Source: Undaria pinnatifida (taxonomy: Eukaryota > Sar > Phaeophyceae > Laminariales > Alariaceae). Taken from it: a stretch of DNA of 64,000 nucleotides. How positions within the stretch are numbered: position 1 is the first letter of the stretch; every line of letters begins with the position of its first letter. This document shows, piece by piece, positions 1-11,231 of the stretch. Made by a program: the position numbers and the translations under genes. Where the stretch lies: assembly GCA_012845835.1 (NCBI GenBank), contig JABAKD010000026.1, positions 6,838,493 to 6,902,492 of the forward strand. Reading direction: 5' to 3'. The notes below the pieces were generated by a model. It was not told the origin of the DNA and did not search any database. It was given only the letters and a program-made list of their open reading frames with translations.

Positions 1-728
1 GTGTACAACTCCGGCAGATTGGTGGTATTCGTTCGTGTCCTGGGTAAGGGCGTGGAGGTGGCGTCCTTGAAGGAGTGTGAGGCGGCATATCTTCGGTTAC
101 CACCACACGTTGTTACCAAGATTTGGCAGAGGGGTCGTTATGGGTCTGAGGGACAGTGTTGCAAAACACATCTTAACACAACTAATTACTAAAGGCGCAC
201 TAGGGTGTACAACACCGGCAGAATGGTGGGATTTGTTCTAGTCCTGGGCAAAGGCGTGGAGAGGGCCTTCTTGAAGGAGTGTGAGGCGGCATTTCTTCGG
301 TTTCCACCACACGTTGTTACCAAGATTTGGCAGAGGGGTCGTTATGGGTCTGAGGGATAGTGTTGCAAAAAAGATCTTAACACAACTAATTATTAAAGGC
401 GCACTAGGGTGTACAACCCTAACCCTAACCCTAACCCTAACCCTAACCCTAACCTTAAGTATGCGTGTGAGGGATAGTGTTGCAAAAAAGATCTCAACAC
501 AACTAATTATTAAAGGCGCACTAGGGTGTAAATCACTGGCAGAATGATGGTATTTCTTCTTGTCCTGGGCGAAGGCATGAGTGGGGCGTTCTTGAAGGAG
601 TGTGAGGCGGCATATCTTCCGTTTCCACCACGAGTTGTTGACACGATTTGGCAGGGGTGTCGGTATGGGTGTGAGGGATATTGTTGCAAAAATGATCTTA
701 ACACAATAACAATTCAAGGCGCACTAGG
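1..728. repeat. 204-bp tandem repeat array
   Basis: Units run 1-204, 205-408, 409-525 and 526-728, each starting GTGTA and ending in AAAGGCGCACTAGG. A further unit starts at 729 but diverges within about 15 bases. The array is cut by the left window edge. The third unit is only 117 bp: its first part is replaced by a telomere-like tract. No unit encodes a convincing protein; the long minus-strand frame across it exists because 204 is a multiple of three. Confidence 0.9.
415..454. repeat. Interstitial telomere-like (CCCTAA)n tract
   Basis: Forty bases made of about 6.7 perfect AACCCT repeats, sitting inside the third unit of the 204-bp array. It replaces roughly 125 bp of that unit. The motif is the TTAGGG-type telomere repeat common to many eukaryotes, including several stramenopiles. 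A shorter piece (ACCCTAACCCTAACCC) occurs near 33299. Confidence 0.85.
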
Positions 729-959
729 GTGTAGAACCCAGTTACGGACGTGAAAACAGGTGCGGATTGATTTGGGCGATGTGTGTCGAGGCCCCGCTTT
801 GCTGGTTAGTCACGTCAGAGTTTCAGTGTTTTTTTTTCCTGCCCGTGGTTGTATCGCCGGACTTGCTGCCGTGCTAAGGATGTGAGTGCTCCCACCTTCC
901 GCACTTTGTTCGTATTGCCACGATGGAATGTGGAATTTGCTGCTTACTGTCGCTTACAG

Positions 960-2964
960 GTCGACGCGACGTTATGAATATCGTTCGTGCTCCTCGAGCA
1001 GGCGAACCCCTGCTGAACCCCCGAGTGCAGGCAGGCCTCAGAAACGTCATGCGACACGTCCGCGAAGGGTGTGTCAGCGACCTAGACCCCGGGCAGCTTG
1101 CTATGCACGTTGTCACCGGCCGCAGCGGAGATGGTCTGCTAACCTTCCGTTCTTTGAGAGGGACGAACGGCGTCGAGAACTACCACAAGAAGCTCAGGGA
1201 AGTAGTATCAAGCTCCCGTACTTCTCTGCGACTGGCGCATTTGGTCCTCCTGGCTTTCAACGCGGCCTGGAACATCCGGATGGCAGGTGAGACTACCAAA
1301 CAGAAATTGCACGCGCTCGATCGTCGCGGCCGTGTCGATGGCCATGTTGCGTATGGGTGACACCTGCAATACTACGGGGTATTGCAATTGAGCCCAACCC
1401 ATTTCCCCATTCTCGCAGGAACCTGGTATATTCCTCCGGCGTCTTTTTTCCGATGGGCTATCTTCACTTTCGCTGGCATGAAAAATGGCGCCGATACCGC
1501 CTTTCCACATCTTTACTCGCGGCTCGCCACCTCGGCTTAGATCCGGAGTTGAGAGGATTCTGGAGTCACTGGATCATCGAAGACCTGCAGGAACTGACGG
1601 AGGGCTGGTGGGAAAACAGCCTCTACTCTGGGTGGGTGTCGACGAAGGAGTTCGAAGATACGGGCGAGCAGACGGGGTTCATGGCTTCAACCATTCCCGA
1701 GACAGGGAACCAGGAAGACGATGCGTCATCCTGGGACTTGTCTGACGACGAAGACGAAGATGCCACGGAACGCGAGAACATCCTCAAGAACGCGGTTTGG
1801 GGGGTGACAAAATCCGCCAGGTATTTGTGGTTGCATCTGTGGCAGCATCAGAAGAGAATAGTACGTTGTGTACTGCTTTGTCAACGAAATGACGGAGACT
1901 TGACCCGTGAATTTATCAGCCAACACTGAGTATTTCACATACGCATCCCATTTTTTTCTATTAACACTGAGTATTTCACACACGCATCCCATTGTTTTAT
2001 ATTTCTCCTTCAACCCAGGGATCTTTCGCTGATGCAGGGGGGGAGCTACGGTGAGCGCCCCACGACTCCGGTCGATAATCCCGTAGAGGCTGCCAAGTTC
2101 AAGAGGGATCTTCTCCGCTTCGCTTTCGACAGCGCAGGGGGAGCCACACGGATTGACTGGGACGCCTTCGCTGCCAGCTGGAACAGTGACGTCGAGCAGA
2201 TTGAAGATAACTTGCGGAAACAGGTGCTCGTCGACAATACTGAGGAAGAGGAAGGGGAAGACCACGGTGCCCTCGCCAACGTGTCACCCAGGACGCCCGG
2301 ACGGCAGTATTCAAACAGCATCAACAGGAAAACTGCCCAGTACTTGTCGCATTTCTGGGTGCAGTCCAAGAAGTCCACCAACGCGAGACTGACGATGGAA
2401 CCTCATCAGCAGCGGATGAGCCAGCTACAACAAGAGCAGCGGGTGGTTTGTCGGGAAGGACGCCCTGGGACGCTGGCAGACTGTGCCGTGACGGGTTTCA
2501 CGCACGAGGGGCGGGCGGTTGGGTTTCCCTTCGTAGGCCCGACCTCGGATGTGGCTCGACCAACGCCTCCACCTCCTCCGATGGACCAGGGAGGGCCAGC
2601 GGCGGTCCGCCTCGCAGCGGCGGCGAGGCAGGCTGCTCTGGCGGGTGGGGGTGGAGGCGCGGGAGACGTTGCAGGTGCTGGCGAATACATCGCAGGGACC
2701 CATGCACCAGTCGACAACTCCGGGGCTGGCGGGGGGGGGGGGTCTTCAGTCGGCGGTCATGGAGAGGGAGGGAGGGCCACCACCGCTGGCGACAGCGGCG
2801 TCGGTAAGCGCAAGAGGTCTGTTCACGTCAGGCCAGTGAGTGCCACAAGCACTTACGATGCGACTCCAATTGCCCCCAGGCCAGGGAGCACTTCTCAGCA
2901 CCACCAAGCTATGCACAACCCGGGCGTGAAGCCGGTACAACCTAAGAGGGCACCGAAGACGTGA
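960..2964 (+). CDS. Transposase-derived protein, C-terminal part, three exons, open
   Basis: Three phase-compatible pieces are seen: an exon ending 1286 (acceptor CTTACAG before 960; possible internal start ATG 974 or 923), exon 1541-1803 after a TTAG acceptor, and exon 2038-2964 ending in TGA. Joining 1286 to 1541 completes an Asp codon, and 1803 to 2038 is phase 0, so the reading is continuous. The first exon holds GCVSDLDPG, then RGTNGVENYHKKLRE and FNAAWN. From memory these resemble the C-terminal half of large uncharacterised DDE transposases (RGT-x-x-E-x-[FY]H pattern). Exon 2 has GFWSHWIIEDLQELTEGWW and an acidic stretch. The last exon is Pro/Gly/Ala-rich and ends in a basic stretch. 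The N-terminal catalytic part is not visible upstream, where only the 204-bp array lies. No stops are present, so the piece could still be expressed; the family name is an inference. Confidence 0.45.
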
Positions 2965-3088
2965 CAGACTTGCGGGCACCTTATTTCATGCGGGCGATAC
3001 AAGCAATTCCACGGCGGGGGGGGCTTCGGGGGAGGGGCTTGGACGTGTGGCGTTGAGGCGGGAGATCATCGACCCGCAGACTACCCAG

Positions 3089-3454
3089 GGCGGAAGCAAA
3101 AACGGTTCAACGGTCCCTGCACGTGTGCTGATTGCGCATGCTAATATTGTCGTGTAGGATTTCAGGCGTTTGAAAGCCTGGGTTGCATGCGTGAAACTCT
3201 ACGGTGTGTGCAGTGTGCGTTGCCTGCTTCGAGGTAGTGTAGTTGCGCGGATATTTTCAGATTGGAACGTAATGGTTGAGAAGAGGTTGTTAAGTCACCT
3301 TTCATGCTTTATGTCTTTGTGTTGTACTTCGCGAAGTGTAGCAGGTACGAACATGCTGTTTCGGAAGTACACGCGACGCTTCCGTTGAAGCCATCACCGC
3401 CCGCCGCCCACAATTCCCCGCAACAAACAAAGGTACACACCAGCTACCTGCTAC
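3089..3454 (+). repeat. Dispersed 360-bp repeat, copy 1
   Basis: This stretch is about 90 percent identical by eye to 14162-14516 in the same orientation, beginning GGCGGAAGC and ending CAGCTACCTGCTAC. It contains an internal inverted motif AGGCGTTTGAAAGCCT. No clear TIR, tail or coding frame is seen. Copy 1 lies just downstream of the transposase-derived gene; copy 2 lies about 300 bp beyond the right end of the Harbinger candidate. Confidence 0.85.
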
Positions 3455-4582
3455 AATATTGTTACTGCTGTAGAGAGACAAAACAACACGCAGGTCCCGA
3501 CCGACCCGATATCCAAAAGAGGACTACAGGAGCTCGCTGGCCTACTACATGTGCTACTTCTAATGCGGTATATACTCCAAAGATCCACAGATCCTGTCTA
3601 CGTTGATGAGAGCGGACAGCAGCCAGCCGTTTTTTTTTTTTGACTGCTGCAGGCCGCCGTGTGTCTTGTAGACGCCACAGAGTTCATCAAGCAACGCTTA
3701 GCATCTCGGATGTTTGCTGTGTGGACTGTTTCTCGGGAAGGGTTTGTACGTTCTAGTGCTTTCTCCCTTCCTGTATCGGCATATCTGTGCATGCGACAGG
3801 TTGCGGCAGCGCCGCGGGGGCTCTCCTCTCTCTTTCTTTGATCTTTTTTTTTCGTCCCCTCCTTTTTTTCCCATTTTTTACCGCCTCCGGCGGCCATGTA
3901 AACTCCCAAAATTTCTGTCCCACCCTACAAAAAAATTGCCGCAACCTCCTGATCTCCGATGGCAAATTTTTGGTACTACTGCTGTAAGGTGGGGGCACCT
4001 TCCCCCGGAACCATATGGAGACTGACGCTGGGCCGATGCGGTAAGAGAAGCTAACGTGTACTGCCGTAGGACTACTACTGCTGTAGGACCAGACACAGGG
4101 GTAGAGACGACTTCGTAGCGTAGCGTAGAAGACTACTACGAGGGACATACTGGTAGGCAATCATAGCAGTCATCGTTCAGGAACATACTGCTTGTAGTTG
4201 AGTGTTAGAGTTGAGTGATTGAGTGCGGACGTAAGGAGATATTTGGGGAGCTACTCGAGCCCCACTGCCCCATTACCTGAGTGAGTGCAAAGCATATTAA
4301 AAATGCTAGCAATAGCTGACAGAGGCTAGATAATCCTATCAATCATCGTACGGGAACATATAGTAGTAGATCAGCCCGAGCAGACGGACGTATATAGTGG
4401 GGAGCGACACGAGCCCCACCACTTCAGTGCTTGGTTTCCGCCTTGTTCCCCACCAGGCTGAGGCTAATAATTTTCCACTTCATCTCCTTGAACCGGACCA
4501 CTGCTTACGTCTTTCCGAAGCAACTAAACATCTGAAGGCATCCCCATCAGTCTCAAGGGCGAAGGAGAATACCAAAGGTCTC
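3455..4582. other. Intergenic, no gene recognised
   Basis: This stretch holds T-rich runs, scattered GTAGTAG/ACTACT triplets (about 4050-4140) and a TTTTCCTAA-type repeat beginning near 4610. The open frames here overlap in several phases and show no domain. Confidence 0.5.
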
Positions 4583-4585
4583 TTA

Positions 4586-4604
4586 GGGCCGTTCTTATCG
4601 GAGA
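4586..4604 (+). repeat. Left terminal inverted repeat
   Basis: Nineteen bases, perfect reverse complement of 13848-13866, with TTA immediately outside at both ends. Confidence 0.75.
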
Positions 4605-4647
4605 GCTTTTTTTGTCCTAATTTTCCTAATTTTCCTAATTTTCCTAA

Positions 4648-5459
4648 GGGCCCGAATTAACGAGGAACTTGCAAAATCGAATTTCGATTTTTTTTTTTTA
4701 ATTTCATGAAAAATCCACGAAAAATTCAACTTTGGTTCTTATCAAGGAACGGCGCAGTGCGTTCTAGGAAATAAAAAAATTCTAAAAACGCAAAAGGGTC
4801 AACGAACACCCGTGGGCAACGACCGAGGCGAGCGATGGCTCGCGTCCTCCCCGGAGCGCCGCGGCTAGCCGCAGATTCTTTTGGCCGGCAGCGGCTTGGA
4901 GGCTATGGCTCTAGGTGTCTCTTGGATGGGCTGGCGCCACCCCGCCGCCCGACACGGGCAGCAGCGACGGGGATATAGCTGTCGAACTTCTGAGCGAAGT
5001 CATCATGTGGTAGTTGGTCGTGTAACTTTCGAGGTGCAGGGGGACGAAAAACTGGGTTTGCGGCGGTCTCGGTTGTTTTCGAAGCGTCGCAGGCGGTCTA
5101 GGCTGTGCTAAGGACCTTCGGAGGCCGCGCTGCGGCTGCTCCGGTGGTCCTACCTCTCGCAACGTTGGCTGCTCGCCTCTCAATCAGCCGACGACATGGC
5201 ACCAATTCGCGTGGCCGGCTTCGGTTACACAGAACAAGCCATGTCTAGGTGGACAAACTCCCTAAATTCAATTTCGATTTTCGACAAAATTCGACCGAGA
5301 AAGTCTTTTTTCACTTCTTTGTTGAATTTGATTTTTCGTAATAATTCTGAGAATGCCTGCTTGGTGATTCATTTCTTGACCAATCAGATGCAAATTAAAT
5401 TAAATTCTATAAAAAAAAATCGAAATTCGATTTTGCAAGTTCCTCGTTAATACGGGCCC
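4648..5459. mobile_element. Nested Harbinger-like MITE, 812 bp
   Basis: Terminal inverted repeats of about 48 bp begin GGGCCCG at 4648 and end CGGGCCC at 5459. They differ at about one position and run into T/A-rich stretches (AATCGAATTTCG). TAA flanks both sides (4645-4647, 5460-5462), a TWA target duplication. It inserted into a TTTTCCTAA tandem tract just inside the left end of the larger element. The interior is GC-rich from 4790 to 5180 and T-rich on either side, and encodes nothing recognisable, so it is non-autonomous. Confidence 0.85.
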
Positions 5460-5540
5460 TAATTTTCCTAATTTTCCATATTTTGTCTCAAAATACGGAG
5501 GCGTTATGTCATAATTTAGGAAATTCTTCAGGCCCAATTT

Positions 5541-5792
5541 TTAACATAGGGTGGTTGTAGAGTAAATCGAGAGTGTATAACGCCTTCCAGGTCCGATAGG
5601 AACAATGCCTGCAATGTAATTGGAAACCTTTTTTGTCATCACTATGTAAGTATGCCCACCACGAATTTCTGGGAAAATTCTTGGCGGAAATTTCCGGCAA
5701 CATTCTTGCATAACTGCTGTGACAGCAGAAATCAATGCGCCTTCTTCGTAGATCGAGGTGTTGTGTCCTAAAAACTGGGGGACAGACGGCAT
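5541..5792 (-). pseudogene. Short coding-like fragment, weak calpain domain III resemblance
   Basis: An 84-codon minus-strand frame reads smoothly, with VPQFLGHNTSIYEEGAL near its start and a C-terminal GHTYIVM ... RRYTLSIYS stretch before its stop. The late G-x-Y-x-V-x ... G-x-x-F/Y-x-L-x-x-Y/F-S pattern recalls the beta-sandwich (C2-like, calpain domain III) of cysteine proteases, but this rests on a handful of residues. A stop codon precedes the first Met directly, so it is either an internal exon or a captured piece. It lies inside the Harbinger candidate, next to the nested MITE. Confidence 0.3.
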
Positions 5793-6492
5793 TCATTCGT
5801 CTTGTGTATGAGCAGTCCTCGAGATGCATTTTGGAGTAGTGCCACCGTGTGCGCACGCACGTGCGCGCACCCTCACAGAACTTCACCCGTGCTGCTGTCC
5901 GGCAGCCTTTCACACGTGGTTGCCATCTGCCGCTAGGACGCGGCTACGCACGATTGTAACACGGGAAACGCGAGACACATACATGATGATGAGTAAAACA
6001 AGGGCGGGCGTGTGGCGACACACACAACCAAAGACAAGAGCACGGATGTGTATGGCGAAAAACGCGAAGAAGACACAGCAGCTGCAGCTGCTGTGGTAGT
6101 AGTAGCCCACCACAGCACAGCCGAGAGAGGGCCCTCCCGGCCTAGCTATGGTGGCGCAGCCGCATCTAGATTCTACCTCGTGTCCGTGCCCTACAGGGCT
6201 GGGTGGTGATCGATGTAGAGCGTTCGGAGGGGGAGGTGATATCGTTGTGTGGGACGGGTGAGGTGTGGGGGGCAATCAATGAAAACTGGCTTGCTGCTTG
6301 CAGGATACAGGATCAACTTCAACCAAAAAGCCCCCCTCGCAAGATTTATAACCCCCTGTCTTGCGGTTTGGGATCGTTCGAGTTTAATTGGAAAAGTTAA
6401 TCACAAATTAGGAAATCCTGTCGTCGATTTCCTAATTTCGAAGGCAGTGCTCCCACATGAGCCACGCTGGGACCATCGGGTAGCCTCAAACG

Positions 6493-8986
6493 TTGACCAC
6501 TGTGGCCCAACATTATGGCCGACGGAAGGAAGCGGCCTGGGCCTCCAGAGGATTCATCCTTGACTCGGACGAAGCAACGATCCATGAGCCTTCCCAACCT
6601 TCAAAACACGAGGCGCAGGAACCAAAGGCTATCGCTGGTGTCCTCGTCGTGTTCGGCATGCTCCTGACAGCAGGAGCTACACTCTATGCTCCCAAGACAC
6701 GGACGCCTATCTACGAGCCGCACGGTATGACATGGCCAGAGTTCAGAGAGGATCTACGTCGGCGCAAGGCTTTCCGCAGGACTGTTCGAATGTCTGAGGC
6801 GAGCTTCGTGAAGCTTCGTCCAGCTATCCAAAAGAACGAGCGCTTTGAAAGTGAGTATCATGTGATGTACCCTGGTACCTGGTATACGAGTACCTAGTTT
6901 GTCTTCGCATCCCAAGGCTGTACCCTCTGCAGCCCAGATGCGTTGTAAGGCTCAGCACTCGCTTGGAGCATCTCCCATCTACCATACCCTCTGTATATGA
7001 TAGCTTGTATGCCCGGTACGTTGCACGGCAACTCGTGCTGCTGCAAGGCGGTATGTACTCATGATCTAAAAACCACCTGTACATACCCAAGTAATAAAAC
7101 ATCAGCTGTGAGATGATCTTCCACAAAATCCCGGCCATAGAACACATGGTACGACTACGAGTACGTGCTACCTTCGAGTACGTGATACCGGCACCAGGTA
7201 CCTGGTGTACGAGTACGTAGTTTGTCTTCGCATCCCAAGGCTGTACCCTCTGCAGCCCAGATGCATTGTAAGGCTCAGCTCTCGTTTGGAGCATCTGCCA
7301 TCTACCATCCCATCTGTACATGACAGTTTGTATGCCCGGTACGTTGCACGGCAACTCGTGCTGCTGCAAGGCGGTGTGTACTCATGAACAAAAAACCACC
7401 TGTACAGAGTCTATACAAAGCAATAAAACATCAGCTGTGAGATAGATCTTCCACAAAATCCTGGCACATGGAACGACTACGAGTACATGCTACCTACGAG
7501 TACGTGATACCGGCACCAGGTACCCGGTGTATGAGTACGTGGGTGAATCTTTCGTGGTTTACGGAGGGAGCTATGTGTCAGGGTTATGACAGCTGTTCGT
7601 ACATACAGTAGCACTGCAACAGCAGTAGTCGCGTTAGGCAATGCAACGGTAGTGCATTGCGGCAAGCAGAAGTGCGTTGCGGCAGGCACAGCAACGGGAT
7701 GAGCAATGCTGCTGTACCGGATGGGTTGGAGCTCGGTCGAGGTGGACACCAACATTCTATCGTTTTTGCTCTTACCCAGGACTGCGTTGCACGAAGCATG
7801 GAGCTATCTAGGTGGAAATCCGGCTGGCGATAGGCCTGCGAATGCTGGCGGCGGGTTCCTACCTGGATATCGCACCGAGGTTTGGCATTTCACCGTCCAC
7901 GGTTTTCACCATCATGGGAAAGGTCGTCGACGCGATCAACAACACCCGTGAAGTCGGCCAGTTCTGTCTTTCCGCGGACAGACGAAAAGTGCCGATTTTT
8001 TGCCGCGGGATTCGAGGTGAGGGTACGTGTACTATTGATATATCAGCAACCTGTCACAGCAGCAGTAGTCTATGGCGTGGTTATGCAAGCTGTACGTAAG
8101 ATATTGAATTCTATAGAGATGGTTTCCGAAGGCAGGCCTGCTCATTTCTTCGTGAGGAACCTTGGTTCTGGCGTCCTGATGTGACCCCCTCTGAAGTACG
8201 CCTCCCCGGCCCTGTTCTTGTTCGTCCATATGTCAGGCCAAGAGCACCAACGGAATCTTCGATCATGTTGTGTCTGCCACAGATGATCTGTTGATCGAGA
8301 TGAAAGCGCCACCTGCAAAGAGCACCTCCCACACCGTATCGTACTTCTCAGGCAGCAAGACGGGATTCGGCTTTAACGTACATGCGACGTGCGATGCCAA
8401 CTATCGCTTCTGCAGCGTCTCGATCATCGCTCCGGGGGCTGCCAACGATTGGTCGGCGTGGACCCCATCTTCTGTGGCAAAGACAACTATGCGCCTTCCA
8501 GACGGGTACCACATCACCGAGTGTGCGGCGTACCCAATCAGCGGCAAGTTGCTCACGCCGTACCCCGGGAAAAGCTTGCCATAGGACCAGGACACCTTCA
8601 ACTTCTACCTGAGCCACCTGCGGGTGAAGATCGAACAGTCGTTCGGCATCCTCGTGTCAACGTGGGGCATTCTGTGGAGGCCCCTCAGTGTAGGGCTCGC
8701 AGGCCGGACTGACCTGATCGTCGCCCTCTTCCACCTGTAAAACTTCTGCCGACATGAGCAAACCAAAGTGGTCGCGTCGGAAGAAGACTACAAGACAGAA
8801 AAGGGGCGAATCCTACTGGCGACGGACGGGGTTCTGCCGCCTGCGTGCAAGAGTGCGGTCCAACAGGCAGGCCCAGCCGCCAAACCCACGCGAAGCGGCG
8901 AAACTCCCACGCGAGCGGCCACCACTTCGCTCTTAGCCTACAACAGACAGTTTCGCCCGAAGGAGAATATTATCAGGAACGCCTAG
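6493..8986 (+). pseudogene. PIF/Harbinger DDE transposase, decayed
   Basis: Exons are about 6493-6850, 7780-8016 and 8237-8986; intron phases match (1, then 0). Exon 1 ends with FREDLRRRKAFRRTVRMSEA and FVKLRPAIQ. Exon 2 has the helix-turn-helix region (EIRLAIGLRMLAAGSY, FGISPSTVF). It then shifts frame near 7960 to reach FPRTDEKCRFFAAGFE. Exon 3 has the first Asp region (SATDDLLIEMKAP), NVHATCDANYRF, the second acidic block (APGAANDW), AAYPISGKLLTPYPG and SHLRVKIEQSFGILVSTWG. The usual LHNFC end is recognisable but a TAA splits it (about 8737). Other lesions are TAG at 7809 and TAG at 8582. ATG 6512 opens a second plausible N-terminus (MADGRKRPGPPED), so the true start is unclear. With at least four disruptions it cannot make a full protein. 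Confidence 0.85.
6874..7518 (+). repeat. Tandem duplication of 322-323 bp inside the transposase intron
   Basis: Copies 6874-7196 and 7197-7518 are more than 90 percent identical by eye. Each starts GGTACC, and a third start follows at 7519. The duplication lies wholly in the first intron of the Harbinger transposase and creates a long but meaningless minus-strand frame. Confidence 0.9.
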
Positions 8987-9297
8987 ATTACTACGCGTTG
9001 TATAATGCGTAGGTAGAGAGTTTGTCGGCATCCGAGCGTTGTACGGCGGGGGCGATTGTGCGGTACAAGGAGGATGGGAATGGCGTGTGGAGGATGGGAG
9101 GTGGGCCGGAGTATAAGCTATTGGAGATGGACGTGATGGTCGTCAACGGGTGAGCGTTGGGCCAGAAAAAGGACGAGTGTCAACCGTGGTGAAGAACGTC
9201 TGATGGCATGGCCTTTTCAATACTGAGGCGGAGGGGGGGGGTGGTTGGTTGTTGGATTCGACACGTGCATCTGACGGCGTGGTTTTTCCAATTCCAG
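8987..9297. other. Non-coding stretch after the transposase
   Basis: About 300 bases of G/A-rich sequence between the transposase end and the first C/G-tract minisatellite. No feature is recognised. Confidence 0.4.
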
Positions 9298-10745
9298 GTG
9301 GTGAGTTCGAAGACAGCTGCCTATACCCCCCCCCCCCCTCCCCCAGTTATTATTGTTTGTCGAGCGTCAGAAACAAAAGCCCCCCGCCCCCTATCTTGGT
9401 TTGTATATTATCGTGTAAATAATGGTGTGTTTTATCGTGAGAGCACCCCGGTGCAGCCGGCCACGGTTTTATTATTTTTAAATAGGAGTGCAGGGTGTTG
9501 GCCGTCGAGCATCAGAAACGAACCCCCCCCCCTTCTCTATTTTTCAAATCCTGCCTGACGAAGCAGTGAAGGGTGTAAGTTTGGGGTTTGTCGTGAGAGT
9601 ACCACGGTGTAGATTGCCCCCTTCTTTTTTGTTTGAATAGGGGTGCAGGGAGTTATTTGTCCATCGTCCGTAACGAACCCATCCCCCGCTCTCGTTTTTT
9701 CCCTCCCAGTCTGGTGGAGCAGGGGAGGGTGTAATTTTGTGGCTTATCGTGAGAGTACCACGGTGCAGCTGGCACCCGTTTCTTTTTTATAGGAGTTCAG
9801 GGTATTGGTTTTGGGTCCCCCCCCCCCCCCCGCCGCCGTTTTTTTCCTCCCAGTCCGGTCAAGCGGTGGAGGGTGTAATTTTGTGGTCTATCGTGAGAGT
9901 ACCACGGTGCAGCTGGCCCCCGTTTTTTTTTGTTTTGAAGAGGAGTCCAGGGTATTGGTCGTCGATCGTCGGAAACAAAGCCCACCCCTCTCGTTTTTTC
10001 CTCCCTGTCTGGTCAAGCAGTAGGGGGTGTAATTTTGTGCTTTATCGGGATAGTAGCACGGTGCAGCTGGCGCCCCCCTTTTTTTTTAAGAGGAGTCCAG
10101 GGTATTGGTTGTCGATCCCCGTCCCCCCCCACCCCGTTTTGTTCCTCCCAGTCTGGTCAAGCATGGCAGGGTGTATTTTTGCGGTTTATCGTGATAGTAC
10201 CACGGTGCAGCTGACGCCCCGCCATCCTTTTTTTTAGTAGGAGTCCAGGGTATTGGTTGTCGATCCCCCCCCCTCCTCCCATTTTTTTCCCCAATCTGGT
10301 TAAGCAGTGGAGGGTGTAATTTTGTGGTTTATCGTGAGAGTACGCCGGTGCAGCTGCCTTCCCCTTTTTGTATATATAGCAATTCAAGGTATTGGTTGTC
10401 GATCGTCCGAAACGAAGCCCCCCCTTCCATTTTTTTCTTTTCAGTCAGATGAAGCAGTGGAGGGTGTAAGTTTTTTTTTTTTCGTGAGAGTACCCTGGTG
10501 CAGCTGGCCCGGTTTTTTTTCAATAAGAGTGCGAGGTTTTGTTTGTCCATCGTCAGAAACGTAGCCCCCCCTCCCCTACCATTTCCCTCCGCGGGTCCAT
10601 GGTCATACGACTTCGACCATGCACGATTTCAACCCCCGCCGCGCCCCCCCCCCCCTCCCTGCCCCTTTCGGTTTCCTCCCAGCCTCATAAACGAATGGAG
10701 TGTGTAATGTTACCTTTTGTCGCTGAAGGACCCCGGTAAAGCTGC
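9298..10745 (+). repeat. Minisatellite array, period about 140-155 bp, forward arm
   Basis: Eight to nine degenerate units. Each has TATCGTGAGAGTACCACGGT, GCAGCTGGC, a T-run, AGGAGTCCAGGGTATTGG, TCGTC.GAAAC, a run of about 8-14 C, a T-run, then CAGTCTGGT.AAGCAG. Units differ mostly in homopolymer length. No coding frame persists. The same unit recurs in reverse orientation at 11444-12172. Confidence 0.9.
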
Positions 10746-11231
10746 CTCCTTGATTTTTTATAGGAGTGCCTGCGATTATCGAGCGTACGAATAGAAAGTG
10801 CTCTTTCCCCCAATATGGATGCGCCAGCAGTTTTTTTATACTATGATATATCGAGGGTACATATTCGTTTCTTGTAAGAAAGAGGACGCCGGAGAACCTT
10901 CCGCCTACTCCTTGTTTTCCGTTATTCGTTTGCAACAGAGCAGTAGGTTGCCGAGCTTTTACCTGTAAGTACCCCTTTACCCGCGTTTTGTGCTACTCGG
11001 TTTTTGATGGAGAGCATGGTGTCGGATGCTTGCATAAGTATATTAAGCACGTGAAAATGAATACGAGGGGTACTGATGGCGTCACTGGACCTGTTAAAAT
11101 CTGCGTTTCACAGGATGTGTTTGCGATACGACGACGCATAGTAGTTACTGGAGATCGTAATAAACATACTTCCGCGCCACGACGACCCAATCAACGACTT
11201 CAATAGGATTATGAGGGCTCCTGCATCGGAT

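Noticed and set aside
238-717. Long minus-strand open frame at the left edge
   Set aside because: Created by the 204-bp tandem array and the CCCTAA tract (which reads as Arg-Val repeats); no domain and no start context.
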